A stretch of 64,000 nt of DNA. Source: Panaeolus papilionaceus. Its lineage: Eukaryota > Basidiomycota > Agaricomycetes > Agaricales. The DNA lies in contig JADNRZ010000014.1 in assembly GCA_015501605.1 (NCBI GenBank), positions 372,001 to 436,000 on the forward strand, written 5' to 3'. Below the pieces are notes generated by a model. That model saw only the letters and a list, made by a program, of their open reading frames with translations, was not told where the DNA came from and ran no database searches. This document shows positions 37,201 through 49,659 of the stretch, piece by piece (position 1 is the first letter of the stretch; every line of letters begins with the position of its first letter). The position numbers and the translations under genes are program-made.

Positions 37201-37629
37201 GTTGCTGGTCTGCTAGCAACCCTGACGGCGTTTACTGAGTCGAAATCATGTAAGTGACTCTAGCTTTCTTTATCTTGCTTTGGTGTTGATCACCTGCTGG
37301 ATCCTACAGTTGTCCTCGACAAGTACCACTGGATGTTGTACTTCCTCGCCCCTGCCATGTACCCCCGCTTCCTCATTACTCTGGACGAAAATCTGGAGAG
37401 CACCCCCGTCACTGTCCGCGTTGGTCAGGCCATCGATGTCGTCGGCCAGGCAGGCAAACCAAGAACGATATCTGGTTTCCAGACACATCAAGCACCTGTG
37501 CGTCTTGGTACAACGGAGCGTGCAGAGCTTGCTACGGAGGAGTATATTCCATTCAGCCCCATCCTAGAGGGCTTCGTTATCCTACAAAAGAACCCTGGTT
37601 ATGAGAAGGAGGATAAGATGGAGTTGTAG
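34245..37629 (+). CDS. rpn1: 26S proteasome regulatory subunit Rpn1
   Basis: Starts [18 protein letters not shown] and runs over about ten exons to the end YEKEDKMEL, roughly 930 residues. Typical Rpn1 blocks: [59 protein letters not shown]. The proteasome/cyclosome repeats include [31 protein letters not shown] [33 protein letters not shown] and [15 protein letters not shown]. The C-terminal domain is [18 protein letters not shown]. Rpn1 is the docking subunit of the proteasome base for ubiquitin-like shuttles and Ubp6. An acidic/lysine stretch ([20 protein letters not shown]) is the usual charged insert. One intron at 34484-34547 has a GC donor (GCAAGT). Confidence 0.93.
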
Positions 37630-37954
37630 GATAATTGTCGTGTGGGTTTGTCGTATATAATTTGAAAGTTTTTCTGTTCTCCCCCCTTCTGGTTGTATTC
37701 TTGTAGATCAAAAATTCTCAATCTAATAATTCCTGTCATGAAGTTTATGTTCAGCATTTGTTGAGGCACGATTCGAGGAGAAAGATGTTTGAGTTAAGAC
37801 TTGACAGGACTTGACTGACCCTGAGCTTGGTCGGAGAATCTTGGCGGATTGTACACGTGATGCAGGTTTTCAATTTCTCGGCTTTCCAACTTTTGGCGTT
37901 CAGTGTTCACCACAGCTAAGGCAGTATCGACGGTGTCCCCGTTAGTATTCTACA
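37630..37954. other. RPN1 3' flank and uS15m promoter
   Basis: 325 bp between two genes on the same strand. AT-rich at 37660-37740. No gene seen. Confidence 0.5.
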
Positions 37955-38924
37955 ATGTTCAGAACGTGTATCTCAGCCAGTAAGTAGAAACTATTAGCAA
38001 ACGATACCAAAATTTCTGACATTTCGAGCAGCTTCGAGGACGCTCGCCTCAACCTCGAGCCATACTTCCTTCTTCCACACCTCCACCTCCGCCTTTGCAC
38101 AAGCCACAAGACGCAAAGGCAGCGCGCAAATTAAGAAAGCCAACATTGCCAAAATCGAAAAGAGGGAACAACAAGCACTCCTCGACCGACCCAGCGTCGT
38201 GCTCGGCACCCGACCAAACGAAGAGGCGACGAAATGGGCCAACTGTGACCTCGCGAAAGTGCTTGTCGACGAGGCCGAGCTACGAGCGACGACCAACGCA
38301 CCCGTGCGTGAGGAGCACCTCGCTGGGTCTATCGACGTGCCTACGCAGCTTGGGTTTGGCGTCGGCGAAGAAGAGAAGAAGCTGTTGTTCGATGAGCTTC
38401 CGCTTGCGAGTGCGCATATGAGTGTTGCGGGGAGACCGAAGAGGGAGCAACGGGATGCGACGCAGCTTGGGAGGATTTTGGCAGAAGAGCAGGATGCGGA
38501 GCTGAGGAAGGCGAATTTGTTGGCAAAGGCTTTGGATTTGCGTAATGCGAACGCGGCAGGTATCGCTTTTGAGAATCGGAGGAGGATAATCAAGGCTTTC
38601 TCGACGTCTGAGAATCCTTTTAACCCTGGTAGGACAGAGGTGCAAGGTGTGTTTTTGTAGACCTTTGTCTTCCGGAATGCTGCTGACGGGTTCTATTTTC
38701 TTTGCGTCATAGCTGCTCTCTTGACATATAAAATCCGTAACCTGTGGACACATCTAACCACCTTCAAACGGGACGTCGGAAATCGTCGTGCACTACGTCA
38801 ACTAGTGCACCAACGCGCCAAAATACTCCGTTACCTCAAAGGAGTGGACCAGGACCGATACGATATCATTTTGGAGCGTCTAGCCCTAGAACCAGAGGCG
38901 GTGGAGGGGGAACTCGTCGTCTAA
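37955..38924 (+). CDS. mrps28: Mitochondrial small ribosomal subunit protein uS15m
   Basis: Three exons, 37955-37979, 38032-38646 and 38713-38924, sum to 852 bp and 283 residues. The first exon has 25 bp. The N-terminus is an import peptide rich in Ser, Thr and Arg without acids (MFRTCISATSRTLASTSSHT). The C-terminal 70 residues are the uS15 fold: LLTYKIRNLWTHLTTFKRD, then RRALRQLVHQRAKILRYLKG. The long middle part is the usual fungal mitochondrial extension. The protein binds the central domain of the small rRNA. A 199-codon frame on the opposite strand (37994-38593) is a shadow of this gene. The symbol follows the yeast name for uS15m. Confidence 0.88.
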
Positions 38925-40247
38925 GGAACTCCCTTTTGTTCCCACTCTGACTAACCACCCTGCTACTTTTGCGTAGCATTAATGCATGTTGATAGTATAA
39001 TAATTTATGAGGATTATTCTGCTCATTTGTTTGTCTTCCTTCCTCCAGGGGATACAAGGTCAACAGCTCATTATTAATAAATATAATATTACAACTATCC
39101 TATCCTAACCTAACTGTTTCCAACTGCTTGAGACAGGCGTATCAAATGGGAAAGAAAGAATAGATATATGGATGAGAGAGAGCGGGAGCGAGGAAAATGG
39201 ACAATGCATAGGTTTGAACAAAGATGAGGAAAGAAAGATCAAAAAATATAGAAAACAATTTATTTATTTTTGGTTTGAATGGGGATTAATAACGATTTAA
39301 TGTGAGATGAGCCACAGGCAGGCCGTCAAACTGTGAGATACGAAGAAAAAGGTAGTAGTAGAGCTAAAGCTTTGACAGCACTACGAAAACATGAAAACAA
39401 ACAGGAAAAAGGCGGAAAGATAAGAGTTGCTATCACGGTACTGTGCTCGGTTTCCAGACATTGTACATGTCCCAAAGTCCATAATGAAAACAGTATTGAG
39501 GAAGCAGCCCAAACCAGTCTATCTATAATCTAGAAAATCTTCTAGATGAAGAAACAGTAACAATAAAAATAAAACACAAGCTGAAGAAAAACCAAAAACA
39601 GCAAGACGGTCTGAAACGCTCTAGTTCAAGTTGAGAAGAGCCTTCAGTGAGGAGGAACATGTTGGGCGAAGAGCGGCTGTAATGAGAGTGCAAGCGACCA
39701 TGAACCACAGCCAAGAGGTCAAGAAGCAATTATCAGAGCTGATATCATATGCCGAGAGGACTGCAAGTGTTGAATGTCAAAGTCGAACCGAGAATATCCC
39801 AATCAAAATATCAAAGCGAGTATGCGTCCTTCGTTGAGAAGCTGATCGTCTTCTGTTGCTTGATGCGTTGCTTTGGAGTTGTCTGCTTGATAGTGACCCC
39901 AGTCTCTCCCTTCTCTCATTCATCTCCACTCCTGCCGCTCGTCGAAAATTCACGTAACCAGGCGCACCGAATGACTGGATGCTGAGGATATCGTTCCATT
40001 GCGGAAAAAACAGGAGATAACATATCATGACGAAGAGCTAGAAAACACTAAAAAGATTTAAAAAAACAATGAAGAAAGAAACAGAACACAGAGACGATAT
40101 TGATTGATATATGAGTGGATAGTAATGTCATGTTGGTCGTCGATGCAAATGGATGATGGTTGGAGATGATGGATGTCGGCGGAGAAAGGAAGGAGAGGAT
40201 AGAACGAAGAGAAGAAAGGAAGAACGAGGGATGTAGGAATCTAGTCC
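38925..40247. other. 1.3 kb convergent region without a gene
   Basis: Purine- and A-rich sequence between the ends of uS15m and cyclin 1. Several short frames occur on both strands, none with a domain. It probably holds both 3' UTRs; the cyclin 3' UTR is likely long. Confidence 0.5.
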
Positions 40248-42253
40248 TCATAGCTCTTCCTCCTCCTCGCCGAGATGGGCAACAGCAGCTTGATGGACTT
40301 GTTCCTCAGCCTCGCGAATCAGCTTGATTTCTGCTTTGAGCCTGAAAAGCTCCTTCTCGAGGTCGACTTGCTGGCCCTCAGACCATCGCTCAAGAGCCCA
40401 CTCGCGCATGAAGATGCTCGACTATGGAATTCGTTAGAATAAAATCTGATGACAGCTGAACAAAGCGACGAACCTTGAAGTAACGTTTGCCTGCATACTT
40501 CTTGTAAAAAGCCTCGTGTCGGATAGGCTTCAAGATGTAGTTCAACATCAGCTTCGCTGTGCCGAGGAGCTCGCTTTCTCTGTAGGAAGAATAGTGAGCC
40601 AAGTTGGGAGTCTATTTCAAGAATACATCATTAGTAGAAGAAAGAGCGAAACATTAATAAAAGTCTTACCCATTGTTCCATCCCGAGAGCCATCCTAGCA
40701 AGCCAAACAGCAGCAGCTGCGATTAATGACGGGGGAGCAGCCAGAAGGCGCCACTCGAGGCAACCAATTTCGAGAAGATACTTGGCCAACGTTCTGACTT
40801 TGACGTTGTACTCATCGGCCTTGCTGATCCTCCTCAGGAAGTGGAAAGGGTTGGGGTAGCTGAGATTCCAGTCGAGGGTCTTGAGAACATACTTCTCGGC
40901 CTGGAGGATCTCAGCCTCGGTGTAGGACGAGTCGGCACACATGAGGAAATGTGTTACTGAAGGCGACACCACTTCCTCGAACTTCGCAGCGATGAACATA
41001 CACGTGATACCGACAAGCTGGAGTTTCGCCAGCGAAACTACTCTTGCCGATAGGAAACGATCAATCAGGTTGACGCAAAGGAAAAGCGTCTCGGGAAGGA
41101 GCCTGAAGCGAACATGGACTTGGATTAACCAGTCAGTGAGAATTCCGCGCATCTTCCATGCAAGTTCGCCTTGGTTTTGCATATAGTTAGGGTTTGGCAT
41201 GGTTGTGAGCTAAAATGACGTGTAAACATTAAGGATATGGGACAGTGAAGTGAAGAATACTAACCTCGACTTGTTTGAGATATTGGAAGATTTCTTGCAC
41301 GTATTCGCTGACCATAACAGGGTCCTCATTGTCATCAAAGTCAAGGTCATCCCAAGCGGATGTCTCAGGATCGGCCTCCTCCTCCTCCGCGAATGCACGC
41401 ATTTCAGCTTCTAGACGTGCCTGGTGAGCATCAGCTTCTTGATGTAGTCGGACCTCCTCCAAAGCGCGCGGGTCCTCTTCTGGGGGCACAGATGACGTTC
41501 GGCGCTTCTTCTGCACAGGTTGTTCATCCTCCAAATCTTCTTCCTTGACGTGGCGAGTGGCTATTGACCGCGAAGCAGTCCGGGAGTGGGCGGTTACAAC
41601 CTTGCTCTCCTTGACGAGATTTGACCGACGCGTGGTGAGGCTTGGTATGGTAGCTTGGGGGGCGTGATCGATGAGCATCGCCATCTCGTCCTGTGCCACA
41701 GTGGTTTCCTTCTTTGGCTCCTTCTTGACCTCGACCTCAACAGATGTCTTCTTCACTGGTGGAACGCGAGTTGCAATCGTTCTTAAAGGCTGGCGTACGA
41801 CGCTACCCTTAGCCTTCATAACAACACCATCAAAGACTTCCTTCTCCTTGCCCTTGGCTCCTGCCATCCCCGCGCCGATGGGTCTGTTTCCCGCTACTGC
41901 GACCTCACCCAAAGCCTCGCGCTTTCGCTTGCCAGCTTGAGGATCAGCTTTTACGTCCGATGCAGCAGCTGCTGCTAGTGCCTTGGCCCGCGAGGCAACA
42001 GTGGTGCGAGAGACACCAGTTCCAGCTGTCAAGCCCGCTGTGGTGGCATTGGACGAACCGCCTAAGAGCGTTTTTGTACGTTGTGATGGACGAAGTGAGC
42101 GGCCAATAGCGTTCTCATTCTCTTTAATGGCTCCTAGTCGCGTAGGTCGGGTTGCAAGACGTGTCTTTGATACAACGTAGGCAGATAAAAGCGATTAGCG
42201 CCCTTGAATGAAATTCGATGAATATTACAACTTACAGGGATATTTGAGGACAT
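40248..42253 (-). CDS. G2/M B-type cyclin (copy 1)
   Basis: The first exon encodes only MSSNIP (42253-42236). After an intron the protein continues TRLATRPTRLGAIKENENA, an N-terminal segment resembling the destruction box of mitotic cyclins. A basic, disordered region follows. The acidic stretch SAWDDLDFDDNEDPVMVSEY leads into the cyclin box: MPNPNYMQNQGELAWKMRGI, LTDWLIQVHVRFRLLPETLF, LIDRFLSARVV, KLQLVGITCMFIAAKFEE. The second cyclin fold includes EKYVLKTLDWNLSYPNPFHF and RTLAKYLLEIGCLEW. The tail is acidic (HLGEEEEEL). It would activate Cdk1 for mitosis. ACGCGT lies at 42409-42414, about 155 bp upstream. Introns interrupt it after YLKQVE, before TPNLAHY and after KRYFK, the same places as in the second cyclin at 53052-54879. 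Confidence 0.9.
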
Positions 42254-42584
42254 TCTGGTCCTTTAGATGGAAGAGGTTGCTCGGAGAGATGATGAAGAGA
42301 AGAGTCGTAGTGGAGTGGATTGGAATTGACCAACACTTTTGTTTCCACACATTCCATCCTTGTATTGAACGATCACGTGTGGAACAAACATAAGGACAAA
42401 CAAAACAGACGCGTAAAGTCACATGAACAACTGCTTACGTACTCGTGTTTAATTGAATTCACGCGTTGCTTGCCTTTGATTGTGAACGACTTCGACGGCC
42501 CGTCTTACACTCAAGCCACCAGCTCTATCTTCGTACTTTATTTACCCAGGAGAACAATGACATCCCAGCAAGTTTCTTTATTCC
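42254..42584. promoter_or_regulatory. Divergent cyclin 1 / dehydrogenase promoter
   Basis: 331 bp between divergent start codons. Contains CACGTG-like GATCACGTGT (about 42371) and ACGCGT (42409-42414). Function inferred. Confidence 0.45.
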
Positions 42585-44011
42585 ATGTCTTCATCGATAT
42601 TAGGCAGATTGGCTCATGTAGTCTCTCATACTTCTAACAGGAAACCAAAGGTCGTTGTCACCAGAGATCTTGGTCCAGAGATAATGCCATTGTTACAAAA
42701 TCGTCCGGATATTGAGGTATCTACAGTTATGTTCGAAATATTTGGTATGACTCAGGAAAATCTTCGTCAGATGGTACTTTGGACTCAGGATACTGCCTGC
42801 TCTCGGGATTGGCTTTTGCTCAATGCAAAAGGCGCAACAGCTTTGATTATTCTTGTTACAGATAAGGCTGGTAGTTTCCCATTGTTGTCGGGCTAAGCTT
42901 GACCTTTTACACAGGCAGATGCAGAGCTCTTTGATACAGGTAACAATATGTCAATCTTGTAAAGGCGTGCTTGACATGAAAATACGAAAGTTGGACCACA
43001 GCTGAAAGTCGTCTCGACCATGTCTGTTGGTTATGGTAAGCTCACCAGCTAGCGTATTAGGTGCCAGTTATTTCATCCTGCTTTATACAGAGCACGTTGA
43101 CATCAAAGAGGCTGCTAAACGCAACATCCGGGTGGGCTACACCCCCGATGTCCTGACAGACGCTGGTATTGCATTCTTCTTCAGTTCAAAGTGATAGTCC
43201 CAGGCTCATGAATATTTTGACAGTTGCTGATATTGCTGTAATGTTGGCGCTTATGGCTGGTCGTTTGGCACGAGAAACGACCGCCATAGTGAACGAAGGC
43301 AGAGTAAGAGTTACAGCCCCTATCTTTAGTATTGAGGACTAATGTAATACTCAGTGGCCGTCTTATAGCTGGGGACCTTTCCTCTTTTGTGGTCGTCAAC
43401 TCAGCGCTCCAACCACCAAAACCAAACGAACTGCAGGTTTCATTGGGTTTGGTCGCATAGCCCATGCAACTCTTGCGCGTCTCGTTCCCTTCGGATTTAC
43501 CGACTGCCTCTATTACTCCAACCCATCATCAGCGCCTAATCCCTCCCGGGATGAGGAACTTTCCCGCACGCTTTCTAACCCCAGCTCCCCTAATGGCAAG
43601 ATTGTTATTCAGCGCACAGATGATCTTTCGACCCTTGCAGCGCAGAGTGACGTCGTCTTCGTTCTCGCACCAGGAGGCGCTTCTACCCAAAATATTGTCT
43701 CGACCAATTTCCTGCGTGCCATGAAGCCTACTGCAGTTCTCGTCAACGCCAGTCGCGGAACTCTGGTTGATTCGGATGCACTAGCACTCGCTCTTCGTGA
43801 GGGATGGATCTGGGGTGCTGGATTGGACGTTGTGGCCGGTGAACCCCATATTGGGACTGGCCATCCCTTGGTCAAAGAACCGCGCTGTGTCGTTCTTCCT
43901 CACATTGGAAGCGCAACTTTCGAAACAAGGTTAGGGATGGCGAGGTTGGCTGTTGTTAATGCATTGGCTGTCGTTGACGGCGTTGACATGGAGTACGAAT
44001 TAAATCTCTGA
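42585..44011 (+). CDS. D-isomer 2-hydroxyacid dehydrogenase (glyoxylate/hydroxypyruvate reductase type)
   Basis: About six exons. Starts MSSSILGRLAHVVSHTSN, then KPKVVVTRDLGPEIMPLLQ. After the first intron (ends CGTCAG at about 42770) comes VLWTQDTACSRDWLLLNAKG. Family landmarks are present in order: LKVVSTMSVGYEHVDI, NIRVGYTPDVLTDAVADIAV, the nucleotide-binding glycine loop GFIGFGRIAHATLARL, the catalytic Arg in LVNASRGTLVDSDALA, the Glu in GAGLDVVAGEP, and the His in LPHIGSATFETR. Enzymes of this type reduce glyoxylate or hydroxypyruvate with NAD(P)H. The N-terminus is compatible with either cytosolic or mitochondrial placement. The gene is divergent from cyclin 1. No damage seen. Confidence 0.9.
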
Positions 44012-45124
44012 CACTCGAATACTTATGTATTGCCATGTTGTCCCGAGTTGAATTATTCTTTCCCGTAATGGCCGTTGCACTCCCTAACCCTGCCCGAAGG
44101 CGCCAGGAACCGTCCGGCGTTTTCTCATCTAGGTTCACGCGGTTAATGACCCTCCATCAAACAAAAAGAAGAAAGAAAGAAAAAATAGAGAGAAAAAGAA
44201 AACTCAATCGACAGCATTTTCCAAATAGCAAAAAATGTTGTCGGTGTGCACACTCCTGTCCAGATGGCACCTCCATAACACTTCCATCCTATCGAACTGG
44301 ATCAGACGTTGTGAGATACACCGACCTGGTTGCAACATCACAACCTCGCTGTGTGTACACTTCGAATGAGCATTGATTCTCACAAGCCCCAAGCTGTACT
44401 TTTATCATTGATTCTCTGCTGCGTTGCCGATCGATCAATCTTGTCTCCATGAAGGGAAAGCTCGTCTGATGCATGGCATGAAATTTCGGAAAGAACTTAT
44501 CCGTCCCCTGATATCGAACAAAACTGCGGATGTTCACCTGTTGCAGATTGTTGGGACTGACTGCTCCCGCGAATATTTTGCATACCGTACTTACACAACC
44601 TGGACTTGACCTCTCGCGTCCCTTCGTCTCGCAATGACGAGAACGGGCATGGGCGTCGATGCAGTCGTAAAATAGATGTACATCCACTGTTTTTCCGCAT
44701 CTCCATCTCTTCGCCTTCTGATATAAGATACTGGTTTCGAATATTTTCACTCGCCGCCTTTTGACCCTTTTCTTGCCGCTGTCAGCTCCTACTTAAACCG
44801 AGGCCATGGTTGAATGAATTGGTTTCTATGCTCCAGGTCGTATACAGTCTTTTCGAACATTGATTTTCGCGCCCGCGTTGCTTCAAGCTCAGGTCTGATG
44901 AATTTCCTTGATGCGTGTTGTGGTTGCAATTTGGCTATTTTCCAAATGAACTATGTGATGATGCGACAAAATGTGTTCCAAGATGAATCTGTAGAAACTG
45001 AATGAAGAATAGTGAATAGCGAAGGAAAATGCGTCGTCTAATTGTGAGAGTGAACATGATGGCGATATAGCGTGCACGAGTGTTCGAAAAAATGAGGAGT
45101 TATCTCGAGATGATATGTAGGCTT
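44012..45124. other. 1.1 kb convergent region without a gene
   Basis: Between the ends of the dehydrogenase and the first DUF6533 gene. Contains a purine tract at about 44163-44203 (repeated GAAA units). Short frames on both strands lack features. Confidence 0.5.
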
Positions 45125-46855
45125 CTAAGGACCGAATAAAGTCGTGGCAGTGCGATTCGGGTCATCAGATGAGTTGTGATCTCGTCTTAGGGTGCTCCGG
45201 CGAGAAGAAGACGTCCCAGAGCTCTCACCCCTACTGCTTCCATCCTGCTCCATTTCCATAATGAAAGGCTCATAATATGCATCGCGGAGGTTGAGAATTA
45301 GGCGGGGACCAAGGAGACAAACAACACCTATCGCCTGGTGTGAGAAAAATTCCCCGAGTGGCTTTTCCTGGGAGACAGAGGTCAACCTAATTGCGATGTC
45401 AGAGATGAAAACTCACATTGAGGGAACTGTATGACAGGGAGCAAAAAATGCAGACAATGATGGTGCTACACAGCTTGAGCGTCAGCGCTGAACGAAGAAA
45501 CATTAACATACGAATATCGCAAACATACATGATTGGGAACAAAAGGCTATCGCGGAAGATGGTTCTAATGAGCCTGGCGTTAACGGAGCCGAAGTGACCC
45601 CGAGGAGTCCCTTGGTTGTATCGATATGCTTCGAGCCCAACTAGGACTATGATGAGTAGTTCGAAGCCAATGAAGGGGAACATATTCAGGAAGGCTAGGC
45701 GAAAGGTGCCCTTGTAGAATGTTGTGCAGACATATCGCATATCTGTGAGAATGGATCAGGACGTTTGCATGGATGAGATGACGGATTTCACCACAACATA
45801 CATTTAACACCTTCGATAGAGTTCTTTACCGCGTAAATTACGACCATCAACACTGTTTCGAGGATCAACGCTGAAACCAACAAAATAACGATTCTTCGTC
45901 GATGGTCGTAGAGACTCGAGACGCGGAGCGCCATTATATCTGTGTACAGAGAAAGGGGGCTGTGAGCCTCTGGTTGCAAAAGAATGGCAACAATAATAGG
46001 AATTACATTGCATACTGTTCAGCACTACCATTCCTAGCATGCCCGGCACTATTCCTTGCCACATACACCTAAAACAAATAATATTAAACCCTCCAAGCTT
46101 CGACAATGAACAAAATTGTGAAGGCCTTACTTTATGACGATAAAGGAAGTAAAATGCTTATTAGCTGGAGTAAGGAATGGCAACATGACACGTACCTCCT
46201 TCCCTTGACTGGTATGTCGTAGCAGCACCGCTATCCCAAGGATCAAAACCCGTCCATCATTGTCAAACTGTGAGAAGGTACGCACTAACTGAAAGGTATC
46301 TAACGATGTGCGGTAAGACAATGAAGCTGACAGTGATAAGAGGGTAGAATATTCACATCATATAGACATCGGCCATGTAGCGGTTCTAAAGCCCAGAGCA
46401 ATGATCAACAACAATGTGTCCGGGATGCAAAGGATGAGCAACGCACGACCATGAACAGGTACTGGACTATGGACCATTTCTTCCGTTTCTAAAATAGATT
46501 CGATGAGTTATAAATTAACATGAACGACACGAAGCCTATTTCCATACCCAAACGATATCCACCTAGCAAGGGAACAAGCGAGGGCAGGCGCCCAGCCATC
46601 AGCACGAACCCCCCACTATGGTCCATTTTCTCACCTCCAAATCAAATGTTGTGACTGTCGCATAGATCAAAAACCCTTCAGCTCCAATGGTAAGAAAGTA
46701 GCGACTTGTTGGCTCACTGTGGTCATACAGAACGAAGGTGGTTGCGGATACTAAAAACGCCCAGAGTGAGTCGAGTTTCAATGATGTCCAAAATTAAACC
46801 ACGCACATGTCCCGTACACAGGCAACAGAGATTGAGACAGCTCTGTCACTGTCAT
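45125..46855 (-). CDS. DUF6533 seven-helix membrane protein (copy 1, intact)
   Basis: About twelve short exons. Starts MTVTELSQSLLPVYGT and after one intron reads LSATTFVLYDHITTFDLEVD, the DUF6533 signature. Next come IVWKRKKWSIVQYLFM and NRYMADVYMIYLSV. A 26-bp exon (46156-46131) encodes HFTSFIVI and part of K, and joins to CMWQGIVPGMLGMVVLNSMQ. Later helices are IVILLVSALILETVLMVVIY, FLNMFPFIGFELLIIVLVG and LAPSL-like VAPSLSAFFAPCHTVP. The C-terminal GVVCLLGPRLILNLRDAYY is typical of the family. The tail is Ser/Arg-rich. DUF6533 proteins are abundant in mushrooms and resemble receptors; ligands are unknown. All splice sites are canonical and in phase. The upstream paralog lies about 1 kb away on the same strand. 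Confidence 0.8.
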
Positions 46856-47845
46856 TCCATTCAGATCACCAACTGACAAGCTTTCAACTATGAATAACTG
46901 CAATGGAGTAGGGTACTACAAGTCATGCACACAGAAACCACTGAATTTATGGAGACGAAGATGGTGAGTGGGAAGGAAGAAAATATGTGCTCAATTCAAA
47001 CATCTTGTATTCACCAAGTGCCGGACAAAATCGTGCATCTGTTCAATTGTTTCATAATCCCCACCGTCCCTGATATCGATACCAATACATTACTTACATG
47101 CTGCAGACAAACATAACCATTTTGAAGCGTCCCTGGTTTTCACCTTCTTGTTCGGTCCGATTCCATTCTCAATCGTCTGACATCAAGTCAAAATCATATC
47201 GCAAGGGCCTAATTGCTGATACATATACATATGTACCATTTTGCATCACACAAGCTTTGTCATCGTCATCGATTCGAGCCTCCATTTCAAAGCTCACGCA
47301 CCACCTCGAATCAATTAAAATGTACATTTAGAGTCGAAGTCATGTTGAAAAGCAAAGTAGCGTCTCTACGGAACTCCTCTAACTTGATTTAGCATTGGCG
47401 GTTAGGAGGTGCTTCGAGAAGATGATGAACCGAACTGCACAATGTGGGGTGGTCAAAGTTTGGTGAGAAAGAATTGAGAATCGAGATCAAGTTGACGACT
47501 TTCGGATCTTTTTGCATGCTTGATTCAATGATTGTTATCATGTTACAACTTAAATTCATCATACAAACGTGATCGACTGACTGCTATTTTCCAATAGGCA
47601 AAACATCGACTTGGACATGGTACATAAGACCCAACAATATACCGTATACACCAAGAAGGAAGGAATAATCTAATCGAGGTATCCCGATGTTTGGCCATAA
47701 GTAGAAACAAGTAGCGCGCAGTACGTACAGGACCAAGGGGGTGTGACTGGGAGGGTGAGGAAACGAACAAATATCAAAATATTTAAATGTCGTGAGCGCT
47801 GGGGATCGAAATGAACCCTCGAGAGTGAGTCGAAACCCCAGGTTC
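46856..47845. other. 1 kb between the DUF6533 paralogs
   Basis: Promoter of copy 1 and 3' flank of copy 2. No gene, repeat or TATA box recognised with confidence. Confidence 0.45.
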
Positions 47846-49659
47846 TCATCTCATTTGAATAAAATCCTGTCTCGTATTGCGGCCACTTGGAAGAACTTCC
47901 AAGACCCCAGAGGGCTTGACCTCATGATGAACCACAGTCTGCTCCATTTCCATGTTAAATGGGGCGTAGTAAGCATCTCGGAGGTTGAGAATGAGGCGGG
48001 GACCAAGAAGGCATAGCACGCCTATGCCCTGGTGCGAGAGGAACTCTCCTAATGGTTTTTCCTGATGGGTAGAGGTCAACCCAATGGCGATGATAAATCA
48101 ACGACAGCTCACATTGAGGGAACTGTATGACAAGGAGCAAAAAATGCAGACAATGATGGTGCTAAATAACTCAAGTGTCAGCGACAAGTCGTAGAGTGTG
48201 CATTCAACTTCAACGGGGTCCCGAGACGTACATGACTGGGAAGACGATACTATCCCGGAAAATGATTTTAAGGAGGTTGGCGTTGGTAGACCCGACACCA
48301 CCATGACGAGTCCCTTTGCTGTATCGGTATGCTTCGCGTCCAACCAGAATTACCACGAGCAGTTCGAAGCAAATAAAAGGGAGAATGTTCAAGAAGGCCA
48401 CCTTGATAAACGCTTCACTCGCATAGAAGGTTGTACAGACATAGCGGATGTCTGTAAAAATGAATCAGAAAGTTGGGACGAATGAGATGGCGAACTTCAC
48501 CGCAACGTACTCGCCACGCCTTCGATCGAGTTTTTTACTGCATAAATCACGATCATCAGCACAGCTTCGAGGATGAGTGCTGATACTATTAAAATGATGA
48601 TTTTACGACTGCGGTTGTAGAGGCATATGACGGGGAGTGCCATGATATCTGTATATGTGTATAGAAGGAATGAGGTCATGAGCGACCAAAAGTATGGTGA
48701 GACCGACAAAGCTCTGGGCTCACATTGCATGCTGCTCAGCAAGACCATCCCAGTCATGCCTGGTACTAATCCTTGCCATGTGCCTGATAGCAGAAAAATC
48801 AAGTTTCAGTGCGACAGTCGCCAGTATTTTCGGTGCTTGAAACTTACACCTAAAGGAATCCATGTAAGACCGGGTCGTCAGAAAATCAACGAAGCCAAAT
48901 ACTTACTTCAAGGCCACAGAATCAAATAAAAATCGTCATTAGGTATTAGAGTACAACAAGGAGCGTCATGATGGCACACACCTCCTTCCCCTGGCTATGA
49001 TGTCGTTGCAGCATCGCTGTAACCGAAGGTCAAAGTTTGTTCCACACATCCGAACTGGCTAGCGCGTGGGTACCCACCAACTGCAAGGTATCTAAAAAAG
49101 AGCGATCAGACAATGGATCTCAGGTCGATAAAGGGAAGAGTATTCACATCATATAAATATCGCCAGTGTAGCGGTTCTACGACCCAGAGCAATCGATAAG
49201 AAGGTAGAGGAAGTGTTTATGGAAATGCAACATACGACCATGAAGAGGTATTGCACAATGGACCACTTGGTTCGTTTCTATAATAAAGTCAATGAGTTTC
49301 AAATTAATTTGGAGTTCCATTAATTTGTTTCGCATACCCAGATAATATCCACCTGGTGAGCGACAATCAAGGACAGGCGCCCATTCCATTAGCCCAACTC
49401 CCCACACCGTAGCCTGTTTTCTCACCTCTAAATCATATGTCGTCACTGGTGCATAAAATTACAAATTTTCATTTCGGTTACGAGAGAGTAGTGACAGGTG
49501 ACCATCGAAAACTTACTATGGTCGTAAAGAACAAAGGTCATTGCAGGGACTGAAAACACCCAAATCGAGTTTAGCTCCACTATTTTCAACTTGCAAGCAC
49601 GCTTGAAACCACTTACGTGTTCCATACACAGGCAACAGAGATTGCGGTAGTTCCGTCAT
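47846..49659 (-). pseudogene. DUF6533 membrane protein, copy 2, probably decaying
   Basis: Exon for exon this matches copy 1: start MTELPQSLLPVYGT, then LPAMTFVLYDHMTTYDLEVD, IIWKRTKWSIVQYLFM, NRYTGDIYMIYLAV, GLVPGMTGMVLLSSMQ and LLGPRLILNLRDAYYAPF. Two acceptors used in copy 1 are gone. The intron before the LTSTHQEKPLG exon ends in GG instead of AG (minus-strand change at 48082). The small exon that should end at 48907 has no AG before it back to the donor. A 64-bp intron (48847-48784) that copy 1 lacks splits codon K-C and leaves a 2-bp exon (48849-48848). With normal splicing the frame cannot be kept at the two lost acceptors. Rare non-AG splicing or a shortened product remain possible. 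Confidence 0.6.

Noticed and set aside
37994..38593. 199-codon minus-strand frame
   Set aside because: It overlaps the uS15m gene, whose spliced frame has a clear domain; the minus frame is low-complexity Ser/Ala/Arg.
44163..44203. Purine tract as an origin or regulatory element
   Set aside because: Simple GAAA-type low complexity in a convergent intergenic region; no further support.
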